Shown: positions 1-12,798, counted from the stretch's first letter. The stretch is 64,000 nt of DNA from Paraphysomonas bandaiensis (GCA_965644295.1 CBFFRP010000232.1:45035-109034), one strand, 5' to 3'. Notes: a model not told the origin generated them from the sequence alone. A program made the numbers and translations.

Positions 1-655
1 TTATATAATGTTGTGCTCACTTAAAGGATGACCATGAACTAGTCTCATAAAATGAACAAATGAAGTACCAAGTAATATAGTATGGAGTTAGCAACTATGA
101 CATTTATAGAGCGTATAGTGTCTACTGAGTACGCAGTAGTCATTGTTGCGCATACTACTCGTCAACTGTATGCTACTCGTAACGGTTATAATTTTAAATA
201 CTTTATAAATACGGCTTTCAAATAGCAGAACTCAACAGTCTATCACAATTACTAATTATTCATTAATTGATTATTGAGTTTATTGTTCAGTTATTTAAGA
301 TCTCAGTTACCAACCTAATGTCAGTTTCGGATAGGTAAGTAAGGCGACCGAACGGTTCGAGCTAAAGCATCCCACACACCCCTGGTACCTTTTTTGTGTG
401 AGTAAATCACACAACTTATATACACCTCAATACGGAACATTAAAAAATTACGATCGTCATTAATTTACAGCAATAAAATATAAATATCACGGGTAATACC
501 TACAACTAGCAAAAATAGATCAAGCCACATTTCTCACATCCAAAGTTGAGCTCCTAATTGCTGCATAATAGTCTTGAACTCGAGTAGCTATACACTGATC
601 TAACAACTCTATATTGGATCTCTATCTGCTGATAAAATATATTCCCATGGAAGTA
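1..655. other. Intergenic, no gene seen
   Basis: AT-rich sequence beyond the 3' end of the MATE gene. I see no open frame with protein-like composition and no tRNA-like or strong hairpin structure. A GGTTCGAGC string near 355 resembles part of a tRNA B box, but no cloverleaf surrounds it. Confidence 0.5.
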
Positions 656-2410
656 TCACAAAGATATTGTAAAAGTAGTATCATCATCATCGTCATCATG
701 TGCACTAACATCTTCCAGTGCGCTAGTGTATGACTGAACAAGCTCATATTGAGCAGAGGATATCACTCTACCGAAGGGAACAAGGGACGATACGAGTCGG
801 TGAAGTTGCTGCATAAATGACGGTGGTGATGGGTCCGGAAAAGGCACCTCACTACATATACTGCTGCTAGTGCTAGAATCCATATCGCATTTTTCATCAC
901 AAGCTGTAAAAATAATCATTTCGTCAACGTCGCCGGTGGTCTTGGGTGCATTTTCTGTACTGCCTGCAGATTTACCCTTGATACCCAAAAGGAGTTTCCT
1001 TGCTGCTATGGATTCTTCTTTCCAATCTATCCGACACACCAGCAGTAAATAGAGCAAAAAATGTGTCCATGTACCTACTGTTAGTCCCCAGCACAAACCA
1101 GGGACGCCTAACCTTGCTTTAAATGCAAGCAAAGCAGCTAATGGTAGACCAACTATATAATAGCTGAAGATCACCACAGGGCTTGCCACTCTTTGTTTTC
1201 CAGCTCCTTTGATTACCCCAGTAAATGCACATTGCATACCATCTGCAACCACATATATCGCCAGCGGAACCATAAGTTCCGATACCATCTGTATTACATC
1301 AAGATCTGACGTAAACAGCCGCCCAACCCACGCCCTTCCTGCGAGCAACACGACAGATAGAATTACCCCGATACCGCCCGCTAGGAGGGGGGCCGTCGTG
1401 GCTGATAGAACCGCAGCAGAGGGCCCTGAAGCCCCCAAGGCATGGCCAACACGTGCACAAACAGCTGTGTGTATACCCATCGGTAACGCAAAGCATATCC
1501 CAAGAAGAGTTTGATAAACACTCATAGCGCCGACCTCAACATCTGGATTCGAAAGCAAACCAGAAAGAAATATCGCTACTTCACTAGCCCACCACTCCGA
1601 CATCATCATGACGTTAGGAAGACCAAGTCTTATGTGCTCCGTCCATCCCGTGAAGGCCTTAAATGAAAGCTGAAATCTTGTGCGAGCAAAGGAACCTGAA
1701 CACCGGAGATATATAAGCAAGAGCACCATCTCGAAAACACGTGTAGTGGACACTGCAAGCGCGGCCCCAAGGAAATGTAACCCAACGGTGTGGATATACA
1801 AAAAACACCATATGGGATGGCAACACGCCGACACAACAGCAATACATACGACAGCAGATGCCTTCTGTTGCGCATAAAGCCAGTTCTGCAAACACACTAT
1901 ACAGCTAAAAGAAAAAAGAGCTGGAAGGAGAAACGTCAAGTACCGACAAGCATCTTCTGCTATACTTGAGTCCTGACCTAAGCTTATCATAATTGGAGTT
2001 GCAAACACCCATAAAATGCTGATTGGAATGCAGAGACAAAAAAGTATTACTAATGCCCGTTGAAGCGATAAATTAAGTGCCTCAAAGTCATTTGCACCAT
2101 GAGCTTGACTGCATATAGTTGAGAGTGCTCCACCTATAAATACACATATATACATATCAAACACTATTAATAGTATCATATATATTCATAACTCACCCAT
2201 TCCTATAATTATTGAGTTACCAAATACATTTGATGTCACTGAAGCCAATCCAGCTGCACTGAGATAATGTTTACCTAAATGACCGACAAATACATATGAT
2301 ATCATCTCTACAGCTTTCTTCATTAACATTGCAACAGCAACACGTAAACCTAATTGCATTAATTCCATAGTTTCATTTAAAAAATTAGGAAATTTCACTG
2401 TATTTGTCAT
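656..2410 (-). CDS. MATE-family multidrug/toxin extrusion transporter, two exons
   Basis: Polytopic transporter that in this family exports organic cations or metabolites in exchange for H+ or Na+. Exons are 2410..2197 and 2133..656, joined across a 63-nt GTGAGT...TTTATAG intron that restores the MATE signature GMGGALSTICSQAHGA. The product is about 563 aa. Exon 1 encodes the first helices (VAVAMLMKKAVEMISYVFVGHLG), and exon 2 the remaining hydrophobic segments, ending in an acidic, Ser-rich cytosolic tail with an Asp run. The start is the ATG at 2410, just before the NELMQLGLRVA-type N-terminus expected for the family. The gene is divergent from the membrane-protein ORF at 3148. Substrate cannot be inferred. 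The family call is firm and the exon join is well supported by frame. Confidence 0.9.
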
Positions 2411-3147
2411 ATTTATAACTATGTATCTGTTAATATATAGATATATATACAGATTGAGGTTAAAATATTCAAATATATGTGGATTTATTCACTTTCTTTC
2501 CTTAGAAAACAGTAGTTTTCATATGGAAGTTGTGGGAAATGAATATGAAGTGGAAGATAGCATGAAGATGGTTTATTATTGTATGATCCTATACAATTAC
2601 ACACTTCCTGGTGTCTATAGCTCTATGCACAGATACATACATACAGTACACAGCACTTTGTATATGGACCGTACTGGTGTACATGTATAGCAGTATATGT
2701 ATACAGAGTATGTGCTTGCTGTTGTATAGGATATGGTCCAGTACATACACAGAGTACAGGAGTTGTATGAGTGAAAATTTTATACCCCTATATTCCTATC
2801 ATACAAAGCGTCATTTCTGAAAATACCTAATTTATGTACCCAACCCTTCACGAAAACACCTACTTTTAGCTGCTGTGCCATTGAATATAAAAGTCAAGTG
2901 TCCAGTGATGCATTTTCAGTGTTGAGATTTTGTCCGCTGATTTTGCCATATTTTTGGACTATCCAGCTACACAAACACTAAAAATGACAGTTTTTTCGAA
3001 ATATTGATATGTTTTACGGCTGTTTTACACTGCTATCCTTCGTAACTGTATCCATCACTCATATATACATATATATAAGGTGTCGATAGCTTCAATTTGC
3101 CCTACATTTACTTAATTCCAATTAGTGAATTGATATCGTTTTGTCGA
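2411..3147. promoter_or_regulatory. Divergent intergenic region
   Basis: Separates the MATE gene (minus) from the 3148 ORF (plus). It has many short TATA and GTATAC runs and a TATAGCAGTATA box near 2687, a form of the CTGCTGTA/TACAGCAG motif seen upstream of other genes here. No convincing coding sequence. Confidence 0.35.
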
Positions 3148-3915
3148 ATGAAAAGAGTGATATCAATATCCTCAGAACCAAAGGATGCTGCGCAAATTGC
3201 GAGCATGGAAAACATAAACAATTCAATGGAAAAATGGAGAGAATATGAACTTCTACAAGGAAAGATTGACCTCTTAAAGGCTATCACGGAGGAAATAACT
3301 GATGATAATAGTGAAACAGATTGGGTTGCGTGTAAGATTGCGAAAATATTGCTTTATGGTGTTCAACCTATGAAAGAAGAGCTAAATGCAATTTGGCAAA
3401 ATATGGGGGTTGTGTCGGGCTTTGTGGGCGCGATTGCCTTATCAGTGATGTTAAATCCTTTGGAAAAAAGTGATGGTTTTGAAGGCCAAAATGGGAGTGG
3501 TTTTTCGGAAGGCATTGCTCGAGCTTATTATATTTTCTGGACAGTGGCGGCTATCACCGAGATAATGACACTACTCATATTGCTGATTATACTGACTCAC
3601 TTTACATACACGGTCAGAGATGTCGATATATTTAGATTTGTAGTGAACTGGAAAGGGGTGACGGATTTGACAGAGGTTCTTACTACCTTGGGTTGCTATT
3701 CAATGATGATCGGGTCTGCCACTGGTATGTTCATAATCTGCGATAGCGTTGTGGCGGTGACGACGTTTGCTGTTACATTCGTAGCAGCTGTTATAATCAT
3801 GTGGAACTGGTGTACTATGCTCAGCAGGAATGCATGTATGCGAAGGGAATCATCATACAAAATTATCAATTCTTTTAAGGAGCTTCACCTCAAGACGGAG
3901 CTGTTCAAACAATAG
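3148..3915 (+). CDS. Predicted four-helix membrane protein, unknown family
   Basis: Intronless ORF of 255 aa from the first ATG in frame at 3148. A charged N-terminal third (to about residue 85, with Glu/Lys helices) precedes about four hydrophobic segments: near 92-108 (VVSGFVGAIALSVML), 128-155 (AYYIFWTVAAITEIMTLLILLIILTHF), 188-204 (CYSMMIGSATGMFII), and 208-230 (VAVTTFAVTFVAAVIIMW). The C-terminus is basic and probably cytosolic. I do not recognise the family. It differs from its neighbours in lacking introns, as does the 29077 gene, and could be lineage-specific or of transferred origin. Composition and hydrophobic periodicity argue that it is real. Confidence 0.6.
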   Translation: MKRVISISSEPKDAAQIASMENINNSMEKWREYELLQGKIDLLKAITEEITDDNSETDWVACKIAKILLYGVQPMKEELNAIWQNMGVVSGFVGAIALSVMLNPLEKSDGFEGQNGSGFSEGIARAYYIFWTVAAITEIMTLLILLIILTHFTYTVRDVDIFRFVVNWKGVTDLTEVLTTLGCYSMMIGSATGMFIICDSVVAVTTFAVTFVAAVIIMWNWCTMLSRNACMRRESSYKIINSFKELHLKTELFKQ

Positions 3916-4910
3916 GGCTATTTAACGACATTATTTTGTGCATATAACAATGCCTTGGGATTATACTTTTGTTTGCTGATCGGGTTAATAAACCTTATTA
4001 GATAGCACTGCACCGAATTTGTCTTATTCCAGTGTACTTACATACCATGCCAGCAGAATACAAAACCGTGCAGACAACTGTTGCAATGGCTTCTTATATC
4101 TTATCTTATGTTAGTGAAATTAAAATTATAATTAGCAAAGTCACAATACCAACGCCGTGTACGGATATTATGATGATGGTGCAAAGCATCGTCTAAAATA
4201 GTATATATGCTTGAGTAAAGTATATGTGCTCCACTAGTGTAGTGCTGGTGTTGACTACACGATTATGATTCATAATGATAAAGTTCTTTGATGCTAACAT
4301 GTCATGAGTTTGTACGTTTGTACCTATGATCTGTAGCTATACAGCTTAATTTTGCTACCTATATAATTAAGTCAGCCTATTAATGGGCAGCATTTACCAA
4401 AATAAAAACTGCATTTATCATTTGTATAACCGATTACTGTAATTTGCAATTGTTGCCAATAATTGAAAACTAATTAATTGATTGTTATTTGTGAAGGCAA
4501 ACACGGGTCGGGCAACAATTAATTAACGCAGGTTGTAGTCAACTATAATTGCAATTTTTGTTTGCTGTTTCAATTTCAATTATTGCAATTTCAATAATTG
4601 ATAATTCATTGCAAAATTAATTGATACACAGCCCTGGGAAGTAGGGTGGCTCTCACACATTCTGCGCGCGATTTGATTAGCCAATGTGTTAAAGAGATGG
4701 CGGGATTGAATACTGTGTGGAGTACAGTTTTTCAGACATGCAAGTCTACGTAAAAGCGATATTCGACTTTGAATATTTGATATTGGGGGGAAACCATATT
4801 TATATTTCTATAGATAGAAAGGTGATTTTACGAAACATTATCCTTGCGGTGTATCTAGATACAATTGTTATAGATATATTATGTAGATATCTGCGAGAAC
4901 TATAGGCGTC
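3916..4910. other. Intergenic; AATTG-rich block at about 4440-4640
   Basis: No gene seen. From about 4440 to 4640 the sequence is built from repeated and inverted CAATTATTG/AATTGCAATT elements. A similar block lies at about 21040-21180. Both blocks lie within 350 bp of a LINE-type tail motif (4911-4936 and 21580-21617), so they may be parts of the same degraded repeat. Confidence 0.4.
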
Positions 4911-4936
4911 GTGTCGCCGCAAGCACCAAGGTGCAA
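4911..4936 (-). repeat. Copy of the GCACC-nn-GGTGC tail motif
   Basis: Reverse-strand copy of a motif also present at 15401-15440, 21580-21617 and 45742-45770. It contains the near-palindrome GCACCTTGGTGC followed by GCTTGCGGCGACAC. In the 15.4-kb copy the motif lies near the 3' end of a LINE fragment, so this is probably a short retrotransposon tail remnant. Confidence 0.5.
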
Positions 4937-5303
4937 ACATTCTCGCAACCCAGTAAACAATAGCCCAAAACCGAATGTTAACGAAAACTTTGTATCTGCT
5001 GACTCCAGATTTTTAAGTTCTGAAGGTAGGTTCATCCCGGATATTGACTTCAGTATGCTGCTCAAAACCCCAGATACCTTTGAGGAGGTTCCATTCCCGA
5101 TTCCTTTTTGTGTTCGTCAAGGCCCAAATACAAAAGTGACTCTTGTATGTATCACTTGCACCACGAAATTATTTTGCTATGAGTGGACAGAACAATCTCT
5201 GCCGTCTACAAATGCGGCTCACAGGTATTTATCCTCCAGAACGCCACGAAAAGGTGCGGGACCGACATTGTTCCATATATGTAAGATTAGCACGCTCTTA
5301 TAA
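4911..5303 (+). CDS. Doubtful ORF, 130 codons, no ATG start
   Basis: Open frame beginning with GTG, whose first codons overlap the tail motif above. The translation has Ser/Pro/Asn-rich and Cys-containing stretches but no recognisable domain. A second short ATG ORF follows at 5360-5554 (65 codons, acidic then Lys/Gln-rich). They could be fragments of one degraded gene or transposon, or chance. Listed because they are the only open frames in this 1.5-kb stretch. Confidence 0.2.
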   Translation: MSPQAPRCKHSRNPVNNSPKPNVNENFVSADSRFLSSEGRFIPDIDFSMLLKTPDTFEEVPFPIPFCVRQGPNTKVTLVCITCTTKLFCYEWTEQSLPSTNAAHRYLSSRTPRKGAGPTLFHICKISTLL

Positions 5304-5554
5304 CCTTTAACTGAACTTAGCGTTGCTGTAAACATTAAACTTTTTATTAATCTTTGAATATGGAACACGACAATGAGGGTGACACAGACGATGAAATTCA
5401 TGTGTCCCATATTATATACAGTGAAATGTCACAGGCGAAAAAGCCAAGGCAATTTAGCTTGCCGAGGAAACAACAAGAAAGCAATGCAGCAAAAACAGTT
5501 ATAAATAAAAGTGTGGATGATAAAGAAGACATATATACCTCAACTTGCTTCTGA

Positions 5555-6014
5555 CCATAATTACAAGAAGCGTAGAGTTTATATCGTCTGAATATTGCTT
5601 ACGACTAAATTAGAGCGATGGAATACCAGCAGCGCACTCAATGTGCTATAAGACCAAAACCTTACCCTTTCCAGAAAAGCTGCATCATCAGCATACGCAC
5701 ACAGTGACATCATGCAACGTAGACTTGCTTGTTATGGTATGATCTCTCCTAATACAATTCAGCGAGTGTTGTGTCTTACATAAAATACTTAATTGACTAC
5801 CTTTTAATAATTTGAGTAAAACGTTTTCAATACGAACAAAAAGCATTGCGAAATTCAAAAAATTAGTTAAGCAAAAAATCTCATTGCCAATTAAAACTAG
5901 ATCATATTGAGAAAGCACTTCCCGTTAAATAGTAAATTATTCTTCCAACTTCAAATAAGTCTTTACAGAAATTATTTCGATGGCAGATAATAGGTTGGAG
6001 AAATACACCACGCA
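5555..6014. other. Intergenic, nothing seen
   Basis: AT-rich stretch downstream of the aldo/keto reductase gene. No motif or protein-like frame noted. Confidence 0.4.
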
Positions 6015-7120
6015 TTACTTCACTTTGTTGGCTTGATAAGATGCACCTTGATCGAGATTTTCTCGATTAGGGTGGTCTTTGGAATAACTTCTCCAATATG
6101 GGAACGCCCCCTCCTCACATAGTCTCCAAGCCTCATCGAATGCTTGGAGGGTAGCTTCAGGTAGGTCGTCCGCACTCTCTGCAGCTTTACATGCCCTAAG
6201 ATTGCCCTGTAGTTGAGTGATAGAAGATGCCCCAAGGAGAATTCCATCATTACTTTCAAGGGAAGAGTGCCTCAGTAACCACTGGTACGTCGCAGTAATG
6301 AGATCCATCCCCTCTGGCAATGATGCACGGATTAATTCCACAGCCTCAAAATTTCGGTCGGTATAAAACCGAGGCAGATAGTTAGGGTTGTTCTTGAATC
6401 GCCCTGCCTGTACATCACTTCCTGCGCGATGTTTACCTGTAAGTAGTCCTGCTGCGAGTGAGTTATATGCGATGAAGTCAATATTGTGTCGTTTGAGCAG
6501 AGGGAGAAGTCCTGCCTCACATCGTCGGTTCAGAGGGTTATATAGACCCTGGTAAACACTTGGAGCAGTCCATCCATTTTCGGCACAAAGTTGCACAGCC
6601 CGTTCTACTTCGGATTCATGATAATTGCTCATTCCTAAACGACCAACAAGTCCCCTCTGTACAAGCTCATGAGCAGCAGCAAGGGTCTCCGCCAGATCAT
6701 TCTCAGTATCAGGTTGATGAAGATAAAACTCATCCACACGATCCAATCCCATCGCTGTAAGTGAATCTTTTAATTGAGCTTCTAATCCAGTGGCACTTAA
6801 ACCCATTGGCTGAGATGGATGAGCTTTAGTTGTAACTTTCATCGTATCATCTTGTAGTGCTCCACAGGCCTTAAGACACTCTCCCACCCTATCACACAAT
6901 GACCAATACACACTCATATGTATCATACATACATGGGTTCAGTTGATCCACCAGCATATATACGAGCTGAATCAATATGTGAAACACCCGCAGCTTTAGC
7001 TAATTTGATCATCTCAGTGCCTACACCAGCTGTAATAGGGGACGAGGACTGGTTCCAGGCGAATGTCATGGTACCCAAGTATAAACGAGGGAGGGTTGTA
7101 GCACGTGAAACTCCTGACAT
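6015..7120 (-). CDS. Aldo/keto reductase, AKR7 (aflatoxin aldehyde reductase) type
   Basis: NADPH-dependent cytosolic reductase of aldehydes and ketones, about 353 aa. Exons are 7120..6933 and 6888..6015, with a 44-nt GTATGT...GATAG intron; the join reads EPM-VGECLKACG. The TIM-barrel active-site set is visible: Asp and Tyr in SHIDSARIYAGG (exon 1), Lys in VTTKAHP, and His in FYLHQPDTE. The C-terminal NADPH-binding part has LLGASSITQLQGNL. Close packing of YNPLNRRCEAGLLP and FIAYNSLAAGLLTGK matches AKR7 rather than AKR1 members. The physiological substrate is unknown. The gene is divergent from ASPM. Confidence in family and structure is high. Confidence 0.92.
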
Positions 7121-7714
7121 GATTATATATGTATGATGTATGTATATATGGAAGATATGGAATTAGAGTGTGAGCTATGTGTGTATGTATGTATGTATGT
7201 ATGTATGTATGTATGTATGTGGATATATGTATATGTAGGTACGCATATGTATGTATGTGGATATACATCCATATAAGAATATAGTAGACTACGAACATTC
7301 ATATATAATACAGCAGTACATCCACACGGCATAGATCCTAACGAGAGTTGTCATATGTAAGATAATGATAGAGATGTTCTGTACATATTCTGCATATAAG
7401 CCACGTAGAAGTTGATGGGGTGGATAGTTGATGTGTAGGTCTAGAAAACTATGTATTTGTAGTATACAGTAGTGTATATATCAAGAACCATACTGCTGCT
7501 CGTGCTTTCTGATATAATGTAGCCGTTGTTTTTTGTAAGTCTAACTGTCATCTTGAGATCCACATGCATATCAACTCATACAGTTATTAAAGTGGACATT
7601 AAGAGGTATATGCTCAGTATATAGTCCATATTTATAGTTTATATTTCAAGAATCTGAAAAAGAAAACGAATATATATATCCCTTGTGTGTGGAGTAGCAT
7701 TATATTAGGCTGAT
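7121..7714. promoter_or_regulatory. Divergent promoter region with (GTAT)n microsatellite
   Basis: Between the AKR7-type gene (minus) and ASPM (plus). It contains a (GTAT)n run at about 7181-7220, an ATACAGCAGTAC box near 7307 and a CATACTGCTGCT box near 7490, both instances of the motif that recurs in other upstream regions. Otherwise no coding signal. Confidence 0.45.
7181..7220. repeat. (GTAT)n microsatellite
   Basis: About ten uninterrupted GTAT units next to the AKR7-type gene start; the same tetranucleotide family (GTAT/CATA) forms the long array at 53436-53764. Confidence 0.9.
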
Positions 7715-10700
7715 ATGGAGATCATTGCAGAGAAAGAAAATCAGCTCCGACAGACCTCATCTGTATCGGACACATCTTTTTCTCAGACTGAAATGTCAGG
7801 AAAAGGTGATATTACACCAACAATGCTCTGTGGAAAATTCCAAGAAGCTACTTGGATTGGATTTGGCTGTGTGAAAGTGGGAATACAATCTTGCCGCATG
7901 TTTAGTTTATATAATCCAGAGAACTGCAGTATCACTATCGCTGTTGGTAAATGTCCAATGAAAAGTGGTTTCAATATAACACTTGGTCCGCATAACGAAT
8001 CATCTATCGTTATTGAGCCAAAGTCGACTGTTGATGGACATGTTTATTGGACACCTAACTCGAATATGTCTGTGAGAGAAGTAGCCATACTATTGATGAA
8101 TTCTAAGACGAAACTGCAATTAACACTTCATGGTATAGCTGGAATAGGCGAGGTGTGTATGACTGTACTTTTCTTTGATGCATGTAATATTTTTGCAGCA
8201 TAAAGTTCCTTCCAAACTAGAACAGAAATCGAAGAAAGTGCCAATCGCGAGGAAAGGAAGTTTCCGTGCAAACGCATCAGGTCCCAAAACATCGATTACA
8301 AATAAGCACGACAGCACTAATTTGATGAAGAAAAATTCTTCAAATCAGTTGAGTTTTGTAGAATCTAAGGCTAATGTCTATGGTGACAAGTGGGCGGATA
8401 AGCAAGTAACATGTATCACTCGCTGGATGAATGAGAAGATCAGTCCCCAAATGCACGTGGTATTTTCTAATATAGGCCCTAATTACAGCTCTATCGATTA
8501 TCAGCACCAACTTCAAAAACACCGAGAGGAAATGTGCTGGATTGCGAGTGAGGACAGTTTCGTGGATGTCGTGGAACGTGTGGAGAGTGAGATTCGATCT
8601 GATAGACTCGCAATGCGGGAAGACCAAAATATACGTGCCAATGTTGGACTCAAGGAAGAGTTTATGCAGATTTTACTCAGTTATGACCTATTATGGCTGA
8701 GACTTGGATTAGAAGTAGTATTAGATATTACGATATCTCCTCCTGCAACTTTTAATCATGAAGATGCGCAAAAGATGTCCCCTGAGAAAGCCTCTGAGCT
8801 TTGGCACAGCAGTCTAAAGAGAGCAATCAATAATCATATATTTTATTCCGAGGAACTTCACAGCATTCACGTAAAGCCAGGGGTAATAATGACTCCTTCT
8901 CTTGAACATAAATATCATCGAGACATGTGTAAGCACATTCTTCGTTCGTTTCTGGTGTTGGTACTGTTGCTGGATAAATGCCGCATCCGGGGTCTATGTG
9001 GACGCCGACATAGGCTATTCAGTAAGCACTCCGTCGTTAAATCATCGAAAGATGTTTTGATCCTTTTCTGTCGCAAATTTCTCAAAGCAGAAGCTAACAT
9101 CATCAAGCATCTTGCATCTAGAGGATACAATGTGGAATATGTGCAGCGCGGGTATGATGAATTCGACTTTATAGTTAAGAATATTTCGTCGGATCTCAAG
9201 GATGGTGTGAGACTCTGTCACTTAGTAAATGTACTTTCTGCTGCTGCACAAGAAGACACTACATACGATGGCTGCTACCAATATGATCTGATTAAATCAA
9301 GTCTTTTAAGAATTCCCGCTGTCAGTCGACTGCAGAAGCTACATAACGTTGGACTTGTGACAAAGACATTGAAAGAACTTGGAGTCAGTGTTCCTGTTGA
9401 GGATAAGCATATAGTGGACGGCCAGCAAAGTTCTACACTGTTGCTATTGTGGATTATTTTATTTGAGTTTGATCTAAAGTTCATGGTCAGTTCTGATAAA
9501 ATAGAGTCAGAGATTAGTAGAATTAATGCTCGTTATATTCACTCAGGTATTATTTAGTCCCTACCTGATATATTTCTTACACTTTTACAGATGAATCTTT
9601 ATTGGATACGACAAATGTGGAGTCAGAACAACTATTTAATTCTCTGAGAAGTTCACTGTTGCGCTGGTGTCAGTGCATATCTTCTATCTACAATGCCCAT
9701 GTGTATAACTTGTCATCAGACTTGAGCAATGGCAGAGTTATTGGGCTTCTGATTCACTACTACCTACCGTCACTGCTGCCTAGACACATTGTATATAAAA
9801 TATTGAGTGGGGTTGGAGAAGACATAGATGACAATGTTTCGGTATTGACTGAAGCTCCACGACACCGTTCTTCTGATGACAGAAAGGTATTCGCCGCCAT
9901 CAGTCGTGCTTGCGAACAGTTAGGAGGTATTCCAACTGTCATACCTACTGCCGACTCTATGAAAACACTTGATGAAAGAACGATTGTTATGTTCTTGGGT
10001 TTTATGTTCGCCAGACTAGTCGACTCTTCGATGAAATATCGCGCGGCTAAGGTTATTCAAACATTTTTGCGACGATATCTTATTCGGTCAAGGGAAACTC
10101 AATGCCGAAGGCGAACCTCCAAATCAATGACTGTTGTCAACCCAAAGTTTTGTTACTCATCACGTGATGCAGCTCATGTAATTACAGCATTCATGAAACA
10201 TATATATTCCCGAAGAGTGGAAAGTAGAACTCAATTGTTGGAAAAAGGTAACGTTGCTGACATAGTAGAAGAAGCTTCTGTTGGTGATGAATTAATTGAG
10301 ATTGAATCTGTAACAGTGGAATCTACACCCACTGATGACACTGTAAGTGATGTTACTGCTGCAGTCGATGAAACTTCTGTGGATATTGTATTGGCATGCG
10401 ATGATGATTTAATGGATGTTGAAACTGCAACAGTGGAATCTATACCGACTGATTGCGCCGTTTGTGAAGTATCATTGTGTGCCGTTGATGCTATAGCCAG
10501 TGAATTTGATAATGAGTTACTGGATGCTGAATCTCTAACAGTGGACTCTACACCGAGTGATAACGCGTTTGGTGAGACATCTTTATGTGATGTTGGTGCT
10601 GTAGTTGATGAACCATCTTTTGGTGGCGAACCAATGGACATTGAAACTGTGACAGTGGACTCACCACTGATTGATAAAGCTTTTAGTGAGACATCGTTAT

Positions 10701-12798
10701 GTGATGTTAATGAGGCTGCTGTCGAAACCGTATCGACACATGCTTCTGAAACGGCCCATGAGAGTGACATTAATATTAATCAAGTAGAGAAGGACATGAT
10801 CAGTGATTGTGACATCGTTTCTCGTCAGCTTGATGATACTGTCACACGAGATAGTGTTATGCATGAGGTGCTAACGGGAAATAAATCTGGCTCTGAAATA
10901 CCTATTGAGTTGCCAAGCTTGGTTAAATTTGCTGCACATGCTGCATTGATGGCAGAAATATCTCAGCAATCGAAATTATTGGAGAAAGTTAAGGCTGAAG
11001 CTGATGGGAGAGTTGCAGCTGAAAAGATGGTATTACAACTTCAAGCGGATCATTTGAAGGCTTTGGAGGAGGCTAATTCGCAGCGAATGGAGCTGGAGGC
11101 TAAGCTACACCATGAAGTTATGGAGAGAGAAAGAATTCAAGCTGAATATCGTGCAGCTGCATTAAGAGCTGAAGAAGAAAGATTAAAAAGAGAAAAAGAA
11201 ATTTATCGTAAGAATGTTTCTGCGTTAGCTATACAGAGCTTGTTTCGAGTTCTACAGGCCAAATCAAAACGGAAGTATCGTTTACAATGTGTATGCAGAA
11301 TTCAACGAGTTGTAAGAGGTTCGCTTGTTCGTCGGCATATGAACATTCTGTCAAGCGCGGCAATCTGTATTCAGAAATATTTCCGCCAGAAAAAGGAACA
11401 AACTACACGCATGCATAAGATTAATTCCGCTGGTATGGTCCTTCAGAGGTGGTTCTCAACGTGCTTGAAGCATAAAAAGGCTATTTTGGAAACGAAGGCA
11501 GCGGTTTCTATACAATCATTTTTGCGAACTCGAGCATTGAGTCAAAAATATAGCACAATTAAATGGTGTGTATTGAAACTTCAAAGTTTATATCGGAAGC
11601 ATCTTGCAGTCCGCTTCTTGAATCGAGCACGAAAGGCTATAGCTGTTATAAGTCGCATGTACTTACGAGCACTTACTAGGAAACATACTTCCGTACAACA
11701 CGCGGCTATGATTATTCAGAACTGTTGGACTTGCTACCGTCGCAAATTATCTACATATGAGGCACATAACAACAAACAAAAGATCAAAGAGTTCACGATT
11801 CGTCTTTCACAAAGAAGAATATATGTATTTTGTGCTACTCACGCCCGCCGATTGAAGGAAATAAGAGCTGTGAACTCAATATCGAGGTGGTTTTTGTGCT
11901 ATTTACCTCTATTGCGTGCGAGAAAAATGGGCCGTGGATTCTTACGTCTACAGGTAAGATTCGTGCACAGTATCGATATATATGTAACCCCATTGCATAG
12001 GCGTTTAGAAGATCTGTAATCATTCGTCGCCATTTATGTAAAACAGTGAAAGTTGCTCTGAAACGATTGAATGCGGCCCATAAAAGATCCAATCAAAACC
12101 CAGAGTTGAGATTAGGGAATCAAACTATTGCTGCTCTTTCTACGTTGCAGAAAGGAAAAATGATTTCACACGTTTTGAAAGCATGCCAAACTCTTGAAAC
12201 ATCCACTCATTATTCGCAAGTGTGTTGCAAGAATTTTGTACTCTCGTCTGCATCTAAAGTTTTATTTACTTTGATCCGTTCTTGTAATCGCAGCACCCCT
12301 CACCAAGAGTTACTGAGGTACATGATACCAAATAATACTTTACCTGTTTAAGATGGATTTATCAGGTGTGCTCTGTCCGTTCTTCTTAATGTTACAAAAG
12401 ATGCATCACTCGCTTCCAAGCTATCTCATAATGGCGACACAACAGAGCTTCTTGTTGATTTGATGCAAATGTTCCGCGATAAAAAAACAATATTTAATCT
12501 TTCGTGTGTATTACTTACAAGAATAGTGGTTGCCCAAGGACACATCAAGGTGAGAGCTTGCATTTTTACAAACTTCTTTGTGCTTACTGTTGAAAAGGAT
12601 GAATGTTGCAGTCAAGACATTCGAAAAAGGCTGGACGGAATACAACATATTCTTGAAAGAAAACATCGCCTTGATATGCGAGTCAAGAGCATTAACTCCA
12701 GTAAACTCGCTAGAGTCAGCCCTAAGTCTGGTTGCGGATCCATAGAGAAGAGTCCGTATGAACTAATATCTGCTTTGATTACTAGTTTAGAAGAGTAA
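7715..12798 (+). CDS. ASPM: ASPM / abnormal-spindle-like microtubule protein, six exons
   Basis: Spindle-pole and centrosome protein that binds calmodulin through IQ motifs. Exons are 7715..8152, 8199..9546, 9591..11953, 12001..12317, 12366..12549 and 12598..12798; all introns are 44-48 nt GT-AG and the frame stays open to TAA, giving about 1616 aa. Order of domains: ASH-type N-terminal beta domain (about residues 25-145); two calponin-homology domains (about 453-595 and 598-742, e.g. LKDGVRLCHLVNVL and LSNGRVIGLLIHYYLP); an acidic Thr/Ser-rich repeat (about 824-975); a Glu/Arg/Ala-rich coiled coil (about 1065-1135); several IQ-like motifs (AIQSLFRVLQAKSKRKY, IQRVVRGSLVRR, IQKYFRQKK); and a C-terminal ARM/HEAT-like part (ALSVLLNVTKDASLASKL, LLVDLMQMFRDK). 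It has far fewer IQ motifs than vertebrate ASPM. The identification rests on this domain order. Confidence 0.93.
10295..10745 (+). repeat. Acidic repeat inside ASPM, about four units of 36-39 codons
   Basis: Each unit carries an E(T/S)(V/A/L)TV(E/D)S(T/I)P core and most a SLCDV element, separated by acidic residues. Units begin near 10295, 10420, 10528 and 10642. The repeat lies between the second CH domain and the coiled coil. Confidence 0.8.

Noticed and set aside
340-370. Possible tRNA B box near GGTTCGAGC
   Set aside because: No A box or cloverleaf pairing around it.
10231-10770. Minus-strand 179-codon Ser/Thr-rich ORF inside ASPM
   Set aside because: Antisense shadow of the acidic repeat; composition mirrors it.
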